A DNA stretch of 21,967 nucleotides from a virus, in IMG/VR virus record IMGVR_UViG_3300023281_001185, positions 1-21,967 of that record. The stretch is one strand, 5' to 3'. Below the pieces are notes generated by a model, which did not search any database, was not told the origin of the DNA, and was given only the letters and a program-made list of their open reading frames with translations. Position 1 is the first letter of the stretch; the number at the start of each line of letters is the position of its first letter. Positions 1-7,170 of this stretch are shown here, one piece after another. The position numbers were made by a program, and so were the translations under genes.

Positions 1-96
1 GCACCCGTGGCCCCGTCCGCACCGTCCGCACCGTCAGCGCCGCTCGGCCCCGTGGCACCCGTGGCCCCGTCCGCACCGTCCGCACCGTCAGCGCCG
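1..96. repeat. 54-bp-period tandem repeat encoding Gly-X-Y triplets
   Basis: Bases 1-42 recur exactly at 55-96, a period of 54 bases or six Gly-X-Y triplets. Inside each unit there are shorter 9-base repeats for GAD and GAT triplets. The repeat is part of the collagen-like shaft of the fibre gene and could change length by recombination or slippage. Confidence 0.85.
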
Positions 97-1022
97 TCAG
101 CGCCGGTCGCACCCGTGGCACCCGTGGCACCGGCTGCGCCCGTTGCACCCGTAGCCCCCGTGTCACCCTTGCGGTAGAATTGCACCGAAACGGGGTCGTT
201 ATCGGCCAGCGCTGTGCCCCCAACGCCACCTGTCACAGTCAGGGTCGTCACGCCCGAACCGTTAGCCGCAGCCGTTACTGTGAACACCGCGACCTTAGCG
301 GACGTGACGGTATTACGAACGATCAACTCACCTACGTCCCAAGCGTTGACAAAACTGGAAAGATCGGCAGCGCTCTTATCCGCGTCAGCAATGAAAATTT
401 CAGTGACGCTGGCCACGGTCGCATGGTTGAAACGAATGTCACCGCCCGGAATACCAGCCGCAGCGGTGCCGGTATCGAACAGGTAGAGGAAACCGGGGTC
501 GCTGCCGTCTGCCCCGTCAGCACCATCTGCCCCGTCGCTCGGCCCCGTCGTCGTCTCAAGGTCCAGCCCATCGGCGGAAAATTTGAGATACTTGGACGCC
601 CGATCTGTCGCCCGGCCCACGCTGGTTGTCACGGCTTCCGAAGTCGGCTCAACCATCAGCGCCCGGTCAAACTTAGTCAGCAACCGCGACAAATGCCGAT
701 AGACCTGATCCATCGCATTGTTGAACAAGCTGGCAGTGAAGCCCGCGCGTGATCCGATATTGCTGGCCCGCTCAACGCTATCCGCCCACAAAACCGCGTA
801 ATATGTCGATCCGTCCGCTGGCGTTGTCAGTGTCACCACGCCCGACGACGTGCCCGCCCCCGTGACCGTGTAATCGGTATCAAGCACCAGCGGCGTGTCA
901 GACCCTTGCTTGTAAACCACCAGTTCCGCATTGGCGGCGAAGTAGAAATCAAGCCCGATTGTGTCCACACCGTTCGCCAGAAGCGACGGCCCGACCTGCA
1001 TATTGTTTTCAGTGTGCGCCAT
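1..1022 (-). CDS. Tail fibre protein, T7 gp17-type N-terminus with collagen-like repeats (3' end outside window)
   Basis: Open from an ATG at 1022 to the window edge: 340 complete codons are visible and the C-terminus is missing. The start overlaps the stop of the upstream gene as TAATG. Residues 1-125 resemble the N-terminal adaptor domain of T7-type tail fibres: a beta-rich stretch with a D-x-DYTVTGAG motif, then an x-T-ASLFNNAMDQ helix and a helix running to ALMVEP. Fibres of this family attach to the tail through this domain. A short Gly-X-Y run occupies about residues 160-174. A globular beta-rich segment follows (about 177-285), and from residue 286 an uninterrupted Gly-X-Y run of at least 18 triplets, mostly GAT and GAD, reaches the window edge. 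Such repeats form trimeric collagen-like shafts in phage fibres. The receptor-binding tip must lie beyond the window. The fold call is from pattern only. Confidence 0.85.
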   Translation of the reverse strand, partial: MAHTENNMQVGPSLLANGVDTIGLDFYFAANAELVVYKQGSDTPLVLDTDYTVTGAGTSSGVVTLTTPADGSTYYAVLWADSVERASNIGSRAGFTASLFNNAMDQVYRHLSRLLTKFDRALMVEPTSEAVTTSVGRATDRASKYLKFSADGLDLETTTGPSDGADGADGADGSDPGFLYLFDTGTAAAGIPGGDIRFNHATVASVTEIFIADADKSAADLSSFVNAWDVGELIVRNTVTSAKVAVFTVTAAANGSGVTTLTVTGGVGGTALADNDPVSVQFYRKGDTGATGATGAAGATGATGATGADGADGADGADGATGATGPSGADGADGADGATG

Positions 1023-3505
1023 TATCGGCCCCCGTCGCCTAGAGCGTTTTTCAGATCGGGAAGCCGAATGCTCGACCGCCCGCCACCAGTTGCCGCACCT
1101 GGTGGATAAAAGAATTGCGTGTCAAAGTCACGCGCGGACTTCCTTTTTCGCCGGAAGGATCGGCTTGCATCCGGGTTCAGGATATCTTCAAGACGGTCCA
1201 TAACCTCCCGTTCCCAAAGCATATCGGCAAACCAAAGGTTGCCGCCCGGCGTGTAGTTGCGGCCCAGTCGCACAAACTCTGCGCCCGCGTTGGTTTCCTC
1301 GCCGCGCACCACGTTCTGCACATTGCCCAGCGTCGCCCCAACAATATCGGTGCCCAGCCCCAGCGTCGGCCCGCCCAGCGTTGTGCCCAGCCCGCCGCCA
1401 AAGCGGTTGTGATCCGTAAAAATGAAATCCCCGAAGATGCCCAGCCCGCCACCCTGAGCCATTGCCGCGACCCAGAATTTGGCCGTCGTCATGTCCTTTG
1501 GATCGCGGCCCGCTGCAATCTCTTTCAACTGTATGGCCACGCCGCCCAGAATTGTGTTCCAGATCAGCAGTTGCGCCGCATAGTTCGCCGCCGTCAGCGG
1601 TCGCCCGTCGAATGCCTCGGAAACCGACCGCGCAACGTGCGTCATCAGAACCGTCAGGGAAAAACTGCGAAACTGAAACACGGCCCGCGCCGTCTCGCCC
1701 GTCAGTGTGCCGGGTTTCGATTGCCCGATAACAGCCGCCCGGCCTGATATCGTCGCGCTGGGCACCGCAAACTCTATGTCGCGATAGATGCCCGCCATCC
1801 AGCGATCAGCCGCCTCCTGGCCCGCCGCCTTGCGCACCGCGTTCATGCCCATAACCTCAAGCCCGGCGAAGTCGTCCATGTCGCCCGCGCGCATCAAGTC
1901 CCAATCGCCTTCGGTCAGCCCCATCTTTTGCAGAAACCGGCGTTGACGCGGGTCCAACTCGCCCCAGCCCTTATCACGCGCGGCAGCAAATGCCCGCATC
2001 CGCGACGTGCCCGCCGCCGTCCGGTGCGTTTCGGTCAGGAAGCCAAGGCCGGACATACGAATAACGCTTTCGGCAATGCCCGCGCTCGACTTCATAACCA
2101 TATCTTCCAGGTCATGCCGCGCGGCAGCCGCGCCATAGTCCAGTCCGACGGACAGGATCAGCCCCAGGTCGCCCGCCGCCTCACGATTGGCCCCGGATGC
2201 TGCCAGTCGCACAAAGTCACTCAGAAATTGAAACTGCCCCACGCCGACGAATTTGGCAGAAACACGCTGCGAGTTGAAATCCGAGATCGAAGAAATCACC
2301 GCCTTGCCCAGCAGAGACGCCGAAAGCCAGTTGCGGGTTGCCGCCATTGTGGCCGCCATCCGCTCGTTGACCGGCACGTTGGTTTCCCCGGTGAACAGCC
2401 GAAACTTACTTTCGGCCTGATAGAGCCGTTTTTCAAACAGCTTGAGCGCATCCTTTTCGCCGGATCGTGCCGCGATGCCCCGCGCGCCATCCTTGAGCCA
2501 GGCCCATGAATGCGTCGGGTTTGGCCCTAGCACTTCCATCATGGCAATATCGCGCGCCATGCTGTCCAGATGCCGCAGCATTGTGTCGAAAGGATCGGCC
2601 CCGCCGCCGAATTGCTCGTTGTAGGACGCCCAGCTATCCGCGTCCTTGAAGATCAGAAAGCGGTGATCGGATCGGCGTTTTGCCATCATGCCCCGGCCCG
2701 CGTGTGCGGTCGGGTTGCGGCTGGCGTGGCCGTCGGTGCGGATATCTTCGTTGACCCGATCCAGTATTGCCCGGCGCTTTGCGGCGCTATAGGGAACGCC
2801 CCCATTGTCGCGCTCGGCCATCGCGTCCCAATCAAGCAGGCCGTCGGTCGCGTCGGCCCACTCGCCGGGCCGGGCACCCCGCACCTTATTCGTGTCATGC
2901 CATTGCGGCATGTTCCAGCGCGCCAGCTTGGCAATATCGCCGCCTGCCGCGTTGAACCTGGTGCGCGCCCGCTCGGCGGTGTCGGCCCACACCTTAGCAA
3001 AGCCCTTGGCCTGGGCGTCGCCCGTTTCCTCGCCGAATACCTCGCGCAGCGTGTCCATCATCAGCGCTTTTTTGCGGCGCATGGTCAGGGCATTGCGGCG
3101 GAATGTCCGCATGGCCTCGCTCATCGGCCCTTTGAGGTAGGATCGGACGGCATGATACTGCCCGGTCATGGTTTGCCCGGCATAGGTGCCGCTTGGATCC
3201 TCCACCATTGCAGACAGTGCCGCCGCCGGGTTGATCTTGCCGGTCAGGGTGCGATGCTCTGACAGTTCATCAGTGCGGCGCTTGAGCGTTGATCGCGTCA
3301 GGCCCGTGCGGCGACGGCGCTGGAATGTTTCCTGGCGTGTCCGGTCGAGGATCGCCCGCGCCGCAGCCGCGTCGGCCTGCACGTCGCCCATGGCCGCGCC
3401 CATGTCGGCGGCCTCGCTTGCGTGTTCCTCCAATAGTTCGCGCGCGCGCTCTGGTGGAATGTGCCCGTCATCGACGGCGCGGCGGATGCAGTCACCAAAA
3501 CTCAT
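1022..3505 (-). CDS. gp16-like internal virion (DNA ejection) protein, 827 aa
   Basis: ATG at 3505 is preferred over the in-frame TTG at 3514 because AGAGG lies 10 bases upstream and the ATG overlaps the previous stop as ATGA. The N-terminal third is charged and helical (Arg-rich, about residues 45-80). Residues about 645-745 are Gly-rich and hydrophobic and could be membrane-active. The C-terminus, from about residue 746, has a YTPGGNLWFADMLWERE segment followed by an RRKRKSARD basic stretch and a final PDL. This tail is characteristic of large ejection proteins in podoviruses with T7-like virions. Such proteins leave the head with the DNA and help span the cell envelope. No lytic transglycosylase motif of the kind found in T7 gp16 was seen; a wall enzyme may instead sit in the protein encoded at 7167-10523. 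The assignment rests on position, size and the C-terminal motif. Confidence 0.75.
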   Translation of the reverse strand: MSFGDCIRRAVDDGHIPPERARELLEEHASEAADMGAAMGDVQADAAAARAILDRTRQETFQRRRRTGLTRSTLKRRTDELSEHRTLTGKINPAAALSAMVEDPSGTYAGQTMTGQYHAVRSYLKGPMSEAMRTFRRNALTMRRKKALMMDTLREVFGEETGDAQAKGFAKVWADTAERARTRFNAAGGDIAKLARWNMPQWHDTNKVRGARPGEWADATDGLLDWDAMAERDNGGVPYSAAKRRAILDRVNEDIRTDGHASRNPTAHAGRGMMAKRRSDHRFLIFKDADSWASYNEQFGGGADPFDTMLRHLDSMARDIAMMEVLGPNPTHSWAWLKDGARGIAARSGEKDALKLFEKRLYQAESKFRLFTGETNVPVNERMAATMAATRNWLSASLLGKAVISSISDFNSQRVSAKFVGVGQFQFLSDFVRLAASGANREAAGDLGLILSVGLDYGAAAARHDLEDMVMKSSAGIAESVIRMSGLGFLTETHRTAAGTSRMRAFAAARDKGWGELDPRQRRFLQKMGLTEGDWDLMRAGDMDDFAGLEVMGMNAVRKAAGQEAADRWMAGIYRDIEFAVPSATISGRAAVIGQSKPGTLTGETARAVFQFRSFSLTVLMTHVARSVSEAFDGRPLTAANYAAQLLIWNTILGGVAIQLKEIAAGRDPKDMTTAKFWVAAMAQGGGLGIFGDFIFTDHNRFGGGLGTTLGGPTLGLGTDIVGATLGNVQNVVRGEETNAGAEFVRLGRNYTPGGNLWFADMLWEREVMDRLEDILNPDASRSFRRKRKSARDFDTQFFYPPGAATGGGRSSIRLPDLKNALGDGGR

Positions 3506-6500
3506 TTCAGGCAAACCTCTGCAATGTCTAGCGTTTCGTCAATTTCATCCAGTTCTGCCGCAACGTCGTTCGGGTTGCGCTTTTCAAACACAACATCGCC
3601 CGCATCGTCCAGCCGGTCGCCCGGCATGGTATCAAACAAGTCCTTGAATGTGGGGTTGTCTGGATCGCGCTCGGCGATCAAGTCCTCTAGGTCGGTTTGG
3701 CGTTCGCCAACTTCAGGCCCTTCGACACCGCCTCGCGCATTGCCTGGCTCGGTTCCGGCTCCGGGTTCAGTTCGCGCCGCAGGTAGGCCGAAGCTGGTCC
3801 CGTCGAATGGGTTTTCCCCTTGGATTTCGCTGATTGCTTTTGGGTCATCTATCCCCCCGTTGTTGTCGATTTCTGCAAAGCCGTCCGCAGCGTCCTGGTC
3901 GCGCAATGACCGGAACACCGCGGCAGGCTTATCGCCCACTGCGTCCACATACTCCGGCGCGATCAAGCGCCCGGTATTCACAAATCTAAGGATCATGCGG
4001 CGGTAGGCTTCGGCTGGTTCAACCGCCATGCTCGCCACACGGACAACATAGCCTGCTTCACGTAGCTTTGCAATAACCCTGGCGATACTTGCCTCATTGC
4101 CGCCGACCTTGGGAATGACCAGGTTTTCGCCCTCGGCCATCATGCCATCCATCAGGGCATTGGCAAGATCGCTGCTTTCCTCATGTGTGGCATTCGCGCC
4201 AATGCCGCCGTCATATTCGGGCAGGGTTGCCTTAATGTCGTCAGGGTCGATGATTGCCGCGCGCTGCGCCTTCGCGATCTTATTGGCAACCGTGGATTTC
4301 CCGGCGGCAGGCGGCCCCAGAACAATCGTGGCCGTGCGGTCCTGGCCTGTTTCCCCCGCTTGCTCGCGCGCCTTGGCGACCCATCGCGGCACGGCCTCGG
4401 CGGTGCCGGTGACGGTTTCGCCATCGAAATCATAAGACCGCGTTGCGTGCCAATCGTCGCTGTCGTAGCCCGGCGCGTCGCGGGTTTCCGGGCGCGCTGC
4501 CATGTCTTCCAGCGCTTGCACCACCGCCGGATGATTGTCGATAACCTCGCGCTCGATGCCGGTTTCGACAATCGCAGCCAGATCGGACAGGAGGTCGCTA
4601 TCGTCCTGAAACGCCTCGCGCGGCTCGTCCGCAATCGGTCTAACTACCTTTTCATACCCCTGGTCAAGCGCGTCCCTGTAGGCAGCTTGGAAACTATCGT
4701 GGTGCGTGTCGCCGCTCGGACCCTTATCGTCAAGATAAGTAATGCGCGCGCCGGGCTGGCCATCCATGCGAGGGCCGACAAGCGCTTTTAACTTGCCATT
4801 GCGGGTTTCCAAGCGGGCAGGCATACCCGTCGCCGCCAACGCATCGGCCAGAACGCGCCGCGCATCGCTAAGGGCCGCGCTCAACGTCATGTACAAATCT
4901 AGCTTGTTGTCTCCAGCGGTGCCCGCCTCAACCTCGGCTTCTAGTGCTTCCCAATCGGCGCGAACCTCGTTCAAAGCATCTTCGGCGTCGGCCACCACTT
5001 CATCAGCGGATTGCCCCCCTTCCGGCTCGACTGTATCGCGGATCGGGTTCGCCGCTACTTGTTCGCGTTGCGCCTCGCTGCCTCGTTCCCCGACGGCGGC
5101 GTTGTGGTCAGGTGCTTGAGCGCTCTGGCCTTGATTATCGCCATCCGGTCCTGCGCGGCTGCCTGTAGCCCCGTCAAGATCGCCTCGTTCAATTCCTCGT
5201 CGGACAGCATCGGCGACGGCTTGGGCTGCGTCTTTGATTTTGCCGGTGTCTTTGTAGCTTTTCGCGCCATCGTTCAGAGCCTCCGAAATCGGTCCCGCCC
5301 GGTGCGCCAGTTTTTTGACCAGCGCCATCGCGGTTTCCGTGGTTTGCCTTATCGCCGCATTGGACGCCTGGTCCAGCCGGTTTTCGCCCGCCGACGTGAT
5401 CCGGTCGCCCCGCTCGGTCAGGGTGCGGAATGTCGCCTTGTCCTCGCCCAGAATGCGCAGAGCGCGGTCCAGCACCTTGGCCTTTTCCGCGAACAGGCTT
5501 TCGGTCGTGACGCTTTCCCCAAACAGATCGGAAGTGACTTCCTTTGTGCGCGGCGCGTTCAGGGCTTGGTCAATGATGCTTTCGGCTTGCGCCAGGTTCG
5601 CGGGTTTCAGGCGTTCCAGCAGCCGCATGATCGGCAGGTGCAGCGCCTTGTCCTCGACCATGCGGCCAACGGCAGCGGAAAAGTTTTGCGGCACAACCTC
5701 GTTGATGAACAGCCCGAATGCGTCGTCACTCAACCGCGTCAGGTGCGTGGCGACAATCGTTCCCGGCCCGACAGGCAGATTTTCAATGACCTCTGGCGCA
5801 ACGCGCAAGACCTTGGCTGCATCGCGTGCCATGGCCGCCGTCATCCCGTCTGCGGCTTCCGCAATGTTCTTGATCGCGCCCGCCACACGCGCGGCCTCGA
5901 CCGACACGCCGTCGCTTTCCCGCAAGACCTCGGCCAGCAGGCGGATATCCTGGGATGGATCGCGCTTCATTATCCGTTGCGCAAGGCTGACGCGCTGGTG
6001 CCCATCCACAATCGCGCGGGTGCCGTCCTTGAATTCGTAGACGATAACCCGGCCCGACAGGCTGTTGTCCCATTCAGGATCATTGCGCAGCTTGTCCGTT
6101 ACCCCGGAAGCGTCAGCATCACTTTTGAATTGAAACTGGCCCGGCATTATTTTCAGATCGGCGGCCCTGACTTCATCGACGGCACCATACAGCAGCGCCC
6201 CGCCAGGTGCCGTGTCAAAGATCGGCCTGTCCGGTTGCGGCTCGCCCACCGCCGCGCGCGTCTCACGCTGACGCGCCTCGCCCGCCGATAGCACATCGGT
6301 TTCGGTTGCTGCGGCTGCGGCATCGTCCAGATCACGGGCAATCCGTGCGCCCACAGCTTGAGCGTCCGCGCGCCCGGTGTCCTGCAAGCCTTTGGCAAGG
6401 GTGCGGCGTTCCTCTGGCGTGCCGCCCCCCTTGAGCGTGCGGATCAGTGCCCCCGGCCCCTTGAACAGCGCCACAAAGCCAGCACCAAAGGCCGCGCCAA

Positions 6501-7170
6501 ACAGGGCATTGACCCAAACGCTTTCCGGCTCATCGCCAATCGCTTCGAGATAGGCGTTGCGGCTCGGCGTTATTCCCGCCTCAATCCCAGCATTCAGCGC
6601 GCTTTCAATCGCCAGCGTACCCCAAAAGCCAATTCGGGCAGGTGCGCCGATTGCCAGCGTGGCCAGGTTTTCAGGGTGCGTGAATTGTGCGCCAAAGCCA
6701 CCGATCAAGGCCCCGGCGGTTCCAGCGACCGGCCCAGCGGCACCAATGCGCCGTTCCTGGAATTCGCGCAGTTCCAGATCGCTTTCCGCCTTGTCGTTGC
6801 GGCTTTCCTGCACCGCTGTAACGCCAAATTGCTCTGGAACCTCGACGCCCCCCCGCGTCAGGATTTCATTAAGCGCGCCCAGGTCGCCGCTTACGTCGCC
6901 CATGTCAGGCGCGGAACCATCATCGAAGGCAGACAGGCCCAGGCGGTCCTCAAGGTCCAACAGTGGGTCAATCGGTTGATCTTCTGGCCAGTTGTCAAAT
7001 GCGAAATCAAGGTATTCCTCGTATGCCGACTGGTTGAATTTTTCGTCACGCCGCGCATCCATTGGTGCCTCAAGCCCAAAACTGGCACCGATGGACGACA
7101 ACAGCCCAGCCCCGCCGCTCAGATCGGCAACCTGCCCGCGCGGTGCGGCTGTTTTAATCCAATCCGTCAC
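3502..7170 (-). CDS. Polyvalent virion protein with DdrB-like ParB domain and zeta-toxin-like kinase domain, 1222 aa
   Basis: GTG at 7170 overlaps the previous TGA as GTGA; an upstream TTG at 7191 lacks a ribosome site. Two hydrophobic Gly/Ala segments (about 143-178 and 218-245) suggest membrane contact. Residues about 330-630 fit the DdrB-like ParB-superfamily module: a VDGHQR motif at 388-393, then the long helical extension typical of this family, including a DLFGES segment near 548-553. A Gly-rich linker (about 635-720) holds a nested ORF. Residues about 795-850 resemble a polyvalent-protein-associated domain. Residues about 945-1085 form a zeta-like P-loop kinase: GPPAAGKST at 952-960, IDPDDIK near 974-980 and an RxxxRxxxxxRLIAPE stretch. 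Known family members are phage or plasmid proteins delivered with DNA to counter host defences. Location between ejection genes supports co-ejection; activity is inference. Confidence 0.8.
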   Translation of the reverse strand: MTDWIKTAAPRGQVADLSGGAGLLSSIGASFGLEAPMDARRDEKFNQSAYEEYLDFAFDNWPEDQPIDPLLDLEDRLGLSAFDDGSAPDMGDVSGDLGALNEILTRGGVEVPEQFGVTAVQESRNDKAESDLELREFQERRIGAAGPVAGTAGALIGGFGAQFTHPENLATLAIGAPARIGFWGTLAIESALNAGIEAGITPSRNAYLEAIGDEPESVWVNALFGAAFGAGFVALFKGPGALIRTLKGGGTPEERRTLAKGLQDTGRADAQAVGARIARDLDDAAAAATETDVLSAGEARQRETRAAVGEPQPDRPIFDTAPGGALLYGAVDEVRAADLKIMPGQFQFKSDADASGVTDKLRNDPEWDNSLSGRVIVYEFKDGTRAIVDGHQRVSLAQRIMKRDPSQDIRLLAEVLRESDGVSVEAARVAGAIKNIAEAADGMTAAMARDAAKVLRVAPEVIENLPVGPGTIVATHLTRLSDDAFGLFINEVVPQNFSAAVGRMVEDKALHLPIMRLLERLKPANLAQAESIIDQALNAPRTKEVTSDLFGESVTTESLFAEKAKVLDRALRILGEDKATFRTLTERGDRITSAGENRLDQASNAAIRQTTETAMALVKKLAHRAGPISEALNDGAKSYKDTGKIKDAAQAVADAVRRGIERGDLDGATGSRAGPDGDNQGQSAQAPDHNAAVGERGSEAQREQVAANPIRDTVEPEGGQSADEVVADAEDALNEVRADWEALEAEVEAGTAGDNKLDLYMTLSAALSDARRVLADALAATGMPARLETRNGKLKALVGPRMDGQPGARITYLDDKGPSGDTHHDSFQAAYRDALDQGYEKVVRPIADEPREAFQDDSDLLSDLAAIVETGIEREVIDNHPAVVQALEDMAARPETRDAPGYDSDDWHATRSYDFDGETVTGTAEAVPRWVAKAREQAGETGQDRTATIVLGPPAAGKSTVANKIAKAQRAAIIDPDDIKATLPEYDGGIGANATHEESSDLANALMDGMMAEGENLVIPKVGGNEASIARVIAKLREAGYVVRVASMAVEPAEAYRRMILRFVNTGRLIAPEYVDAVGDKPAAVFRSLRDQDAADGFAEIDNNGGIDDPKAISEIQGENPFDGTSFGLPAARTEPGAGTEPGNARGGVEGPEVGERQTDLEDLIAERDPDNPTFKDLFDTMPGDRLDDAGDVVFEKRNPNDVAAELDEIDETLDIAEVCLK
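5055..5270 (-). CDS. Candidate nested out-of-frame gene, 71 aa basic protein
   Basis: A complete ORF in another frame of the polyvalent gene, starting with ATG at 5270. GGAGG lies nine bases upstream, one of the best ribosome sites in the window. The product has a Lys/Thr/Pro-rich basic N-terminus (about residues 1-19), an acidic-to-hydrophobic helix starting at MLSDEELNEAIL, and a basic C-terminal tail. By hand count, G or C occupies the third codon position in 56 of 71 codons of this frame. The host frame across the same bases has 37 of 71. A sample of the host gene's kinase region gives about 70 percent. The overlap falls in a low-complexity linker between the ParB-like and kinase-like domains, where the host protein can tolerate constraint. 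No family was recognised. It could still be a chance ORF. Confidence 0.42.
   Translation of the reverse strand: MARKATKTPAKSKTQPKPSPMLSDEELNEAILTGLQAAAQDRMAIIKARALKHLTTTPPSGNEAARRNANK
5280..5284 (-). promoter_or_regulatory. Ribosome binding site of the nested ORF
   Basis: GGAGG on the minus strand, nine bases before the ATG at 5270. It sits in the coding sequence of the polyvalent protein, where a perfect Shine-Dalgarno at ideal spacing is not needed for that gene. Confidence 0.45.

Noticed and set aside
1-165. Short regular repeats that could suggest a CRISPR array
   Set aside because: The repeats are in frame, 9-base based, without unique spacers, and encode Gly-X-Y triplets.
1-1022. Diversity-generating retroelement linked to the tail fibre, as in BPP-1
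   Set aside because: No reverse transcriptase gene and no template/variable repeat pair is visible; the fibre tip is outside the window.
4152-4634. 160-codon minus-strand ORF in an alternative frame of the kinase region
   Set aside because: Arg/Pro/Trp-rich shadow with no ribosome site seen; the main frame there carries clear kinase motifs, unlike the nested ORF at 5055-5270.
5011-6291. Plus-strand ORF (426 codons) opposite the polyvalent gene
   Set aside because: No ribosome site or recognisable domains; the minus strand carries DdrB-like motifs across the same stretch.
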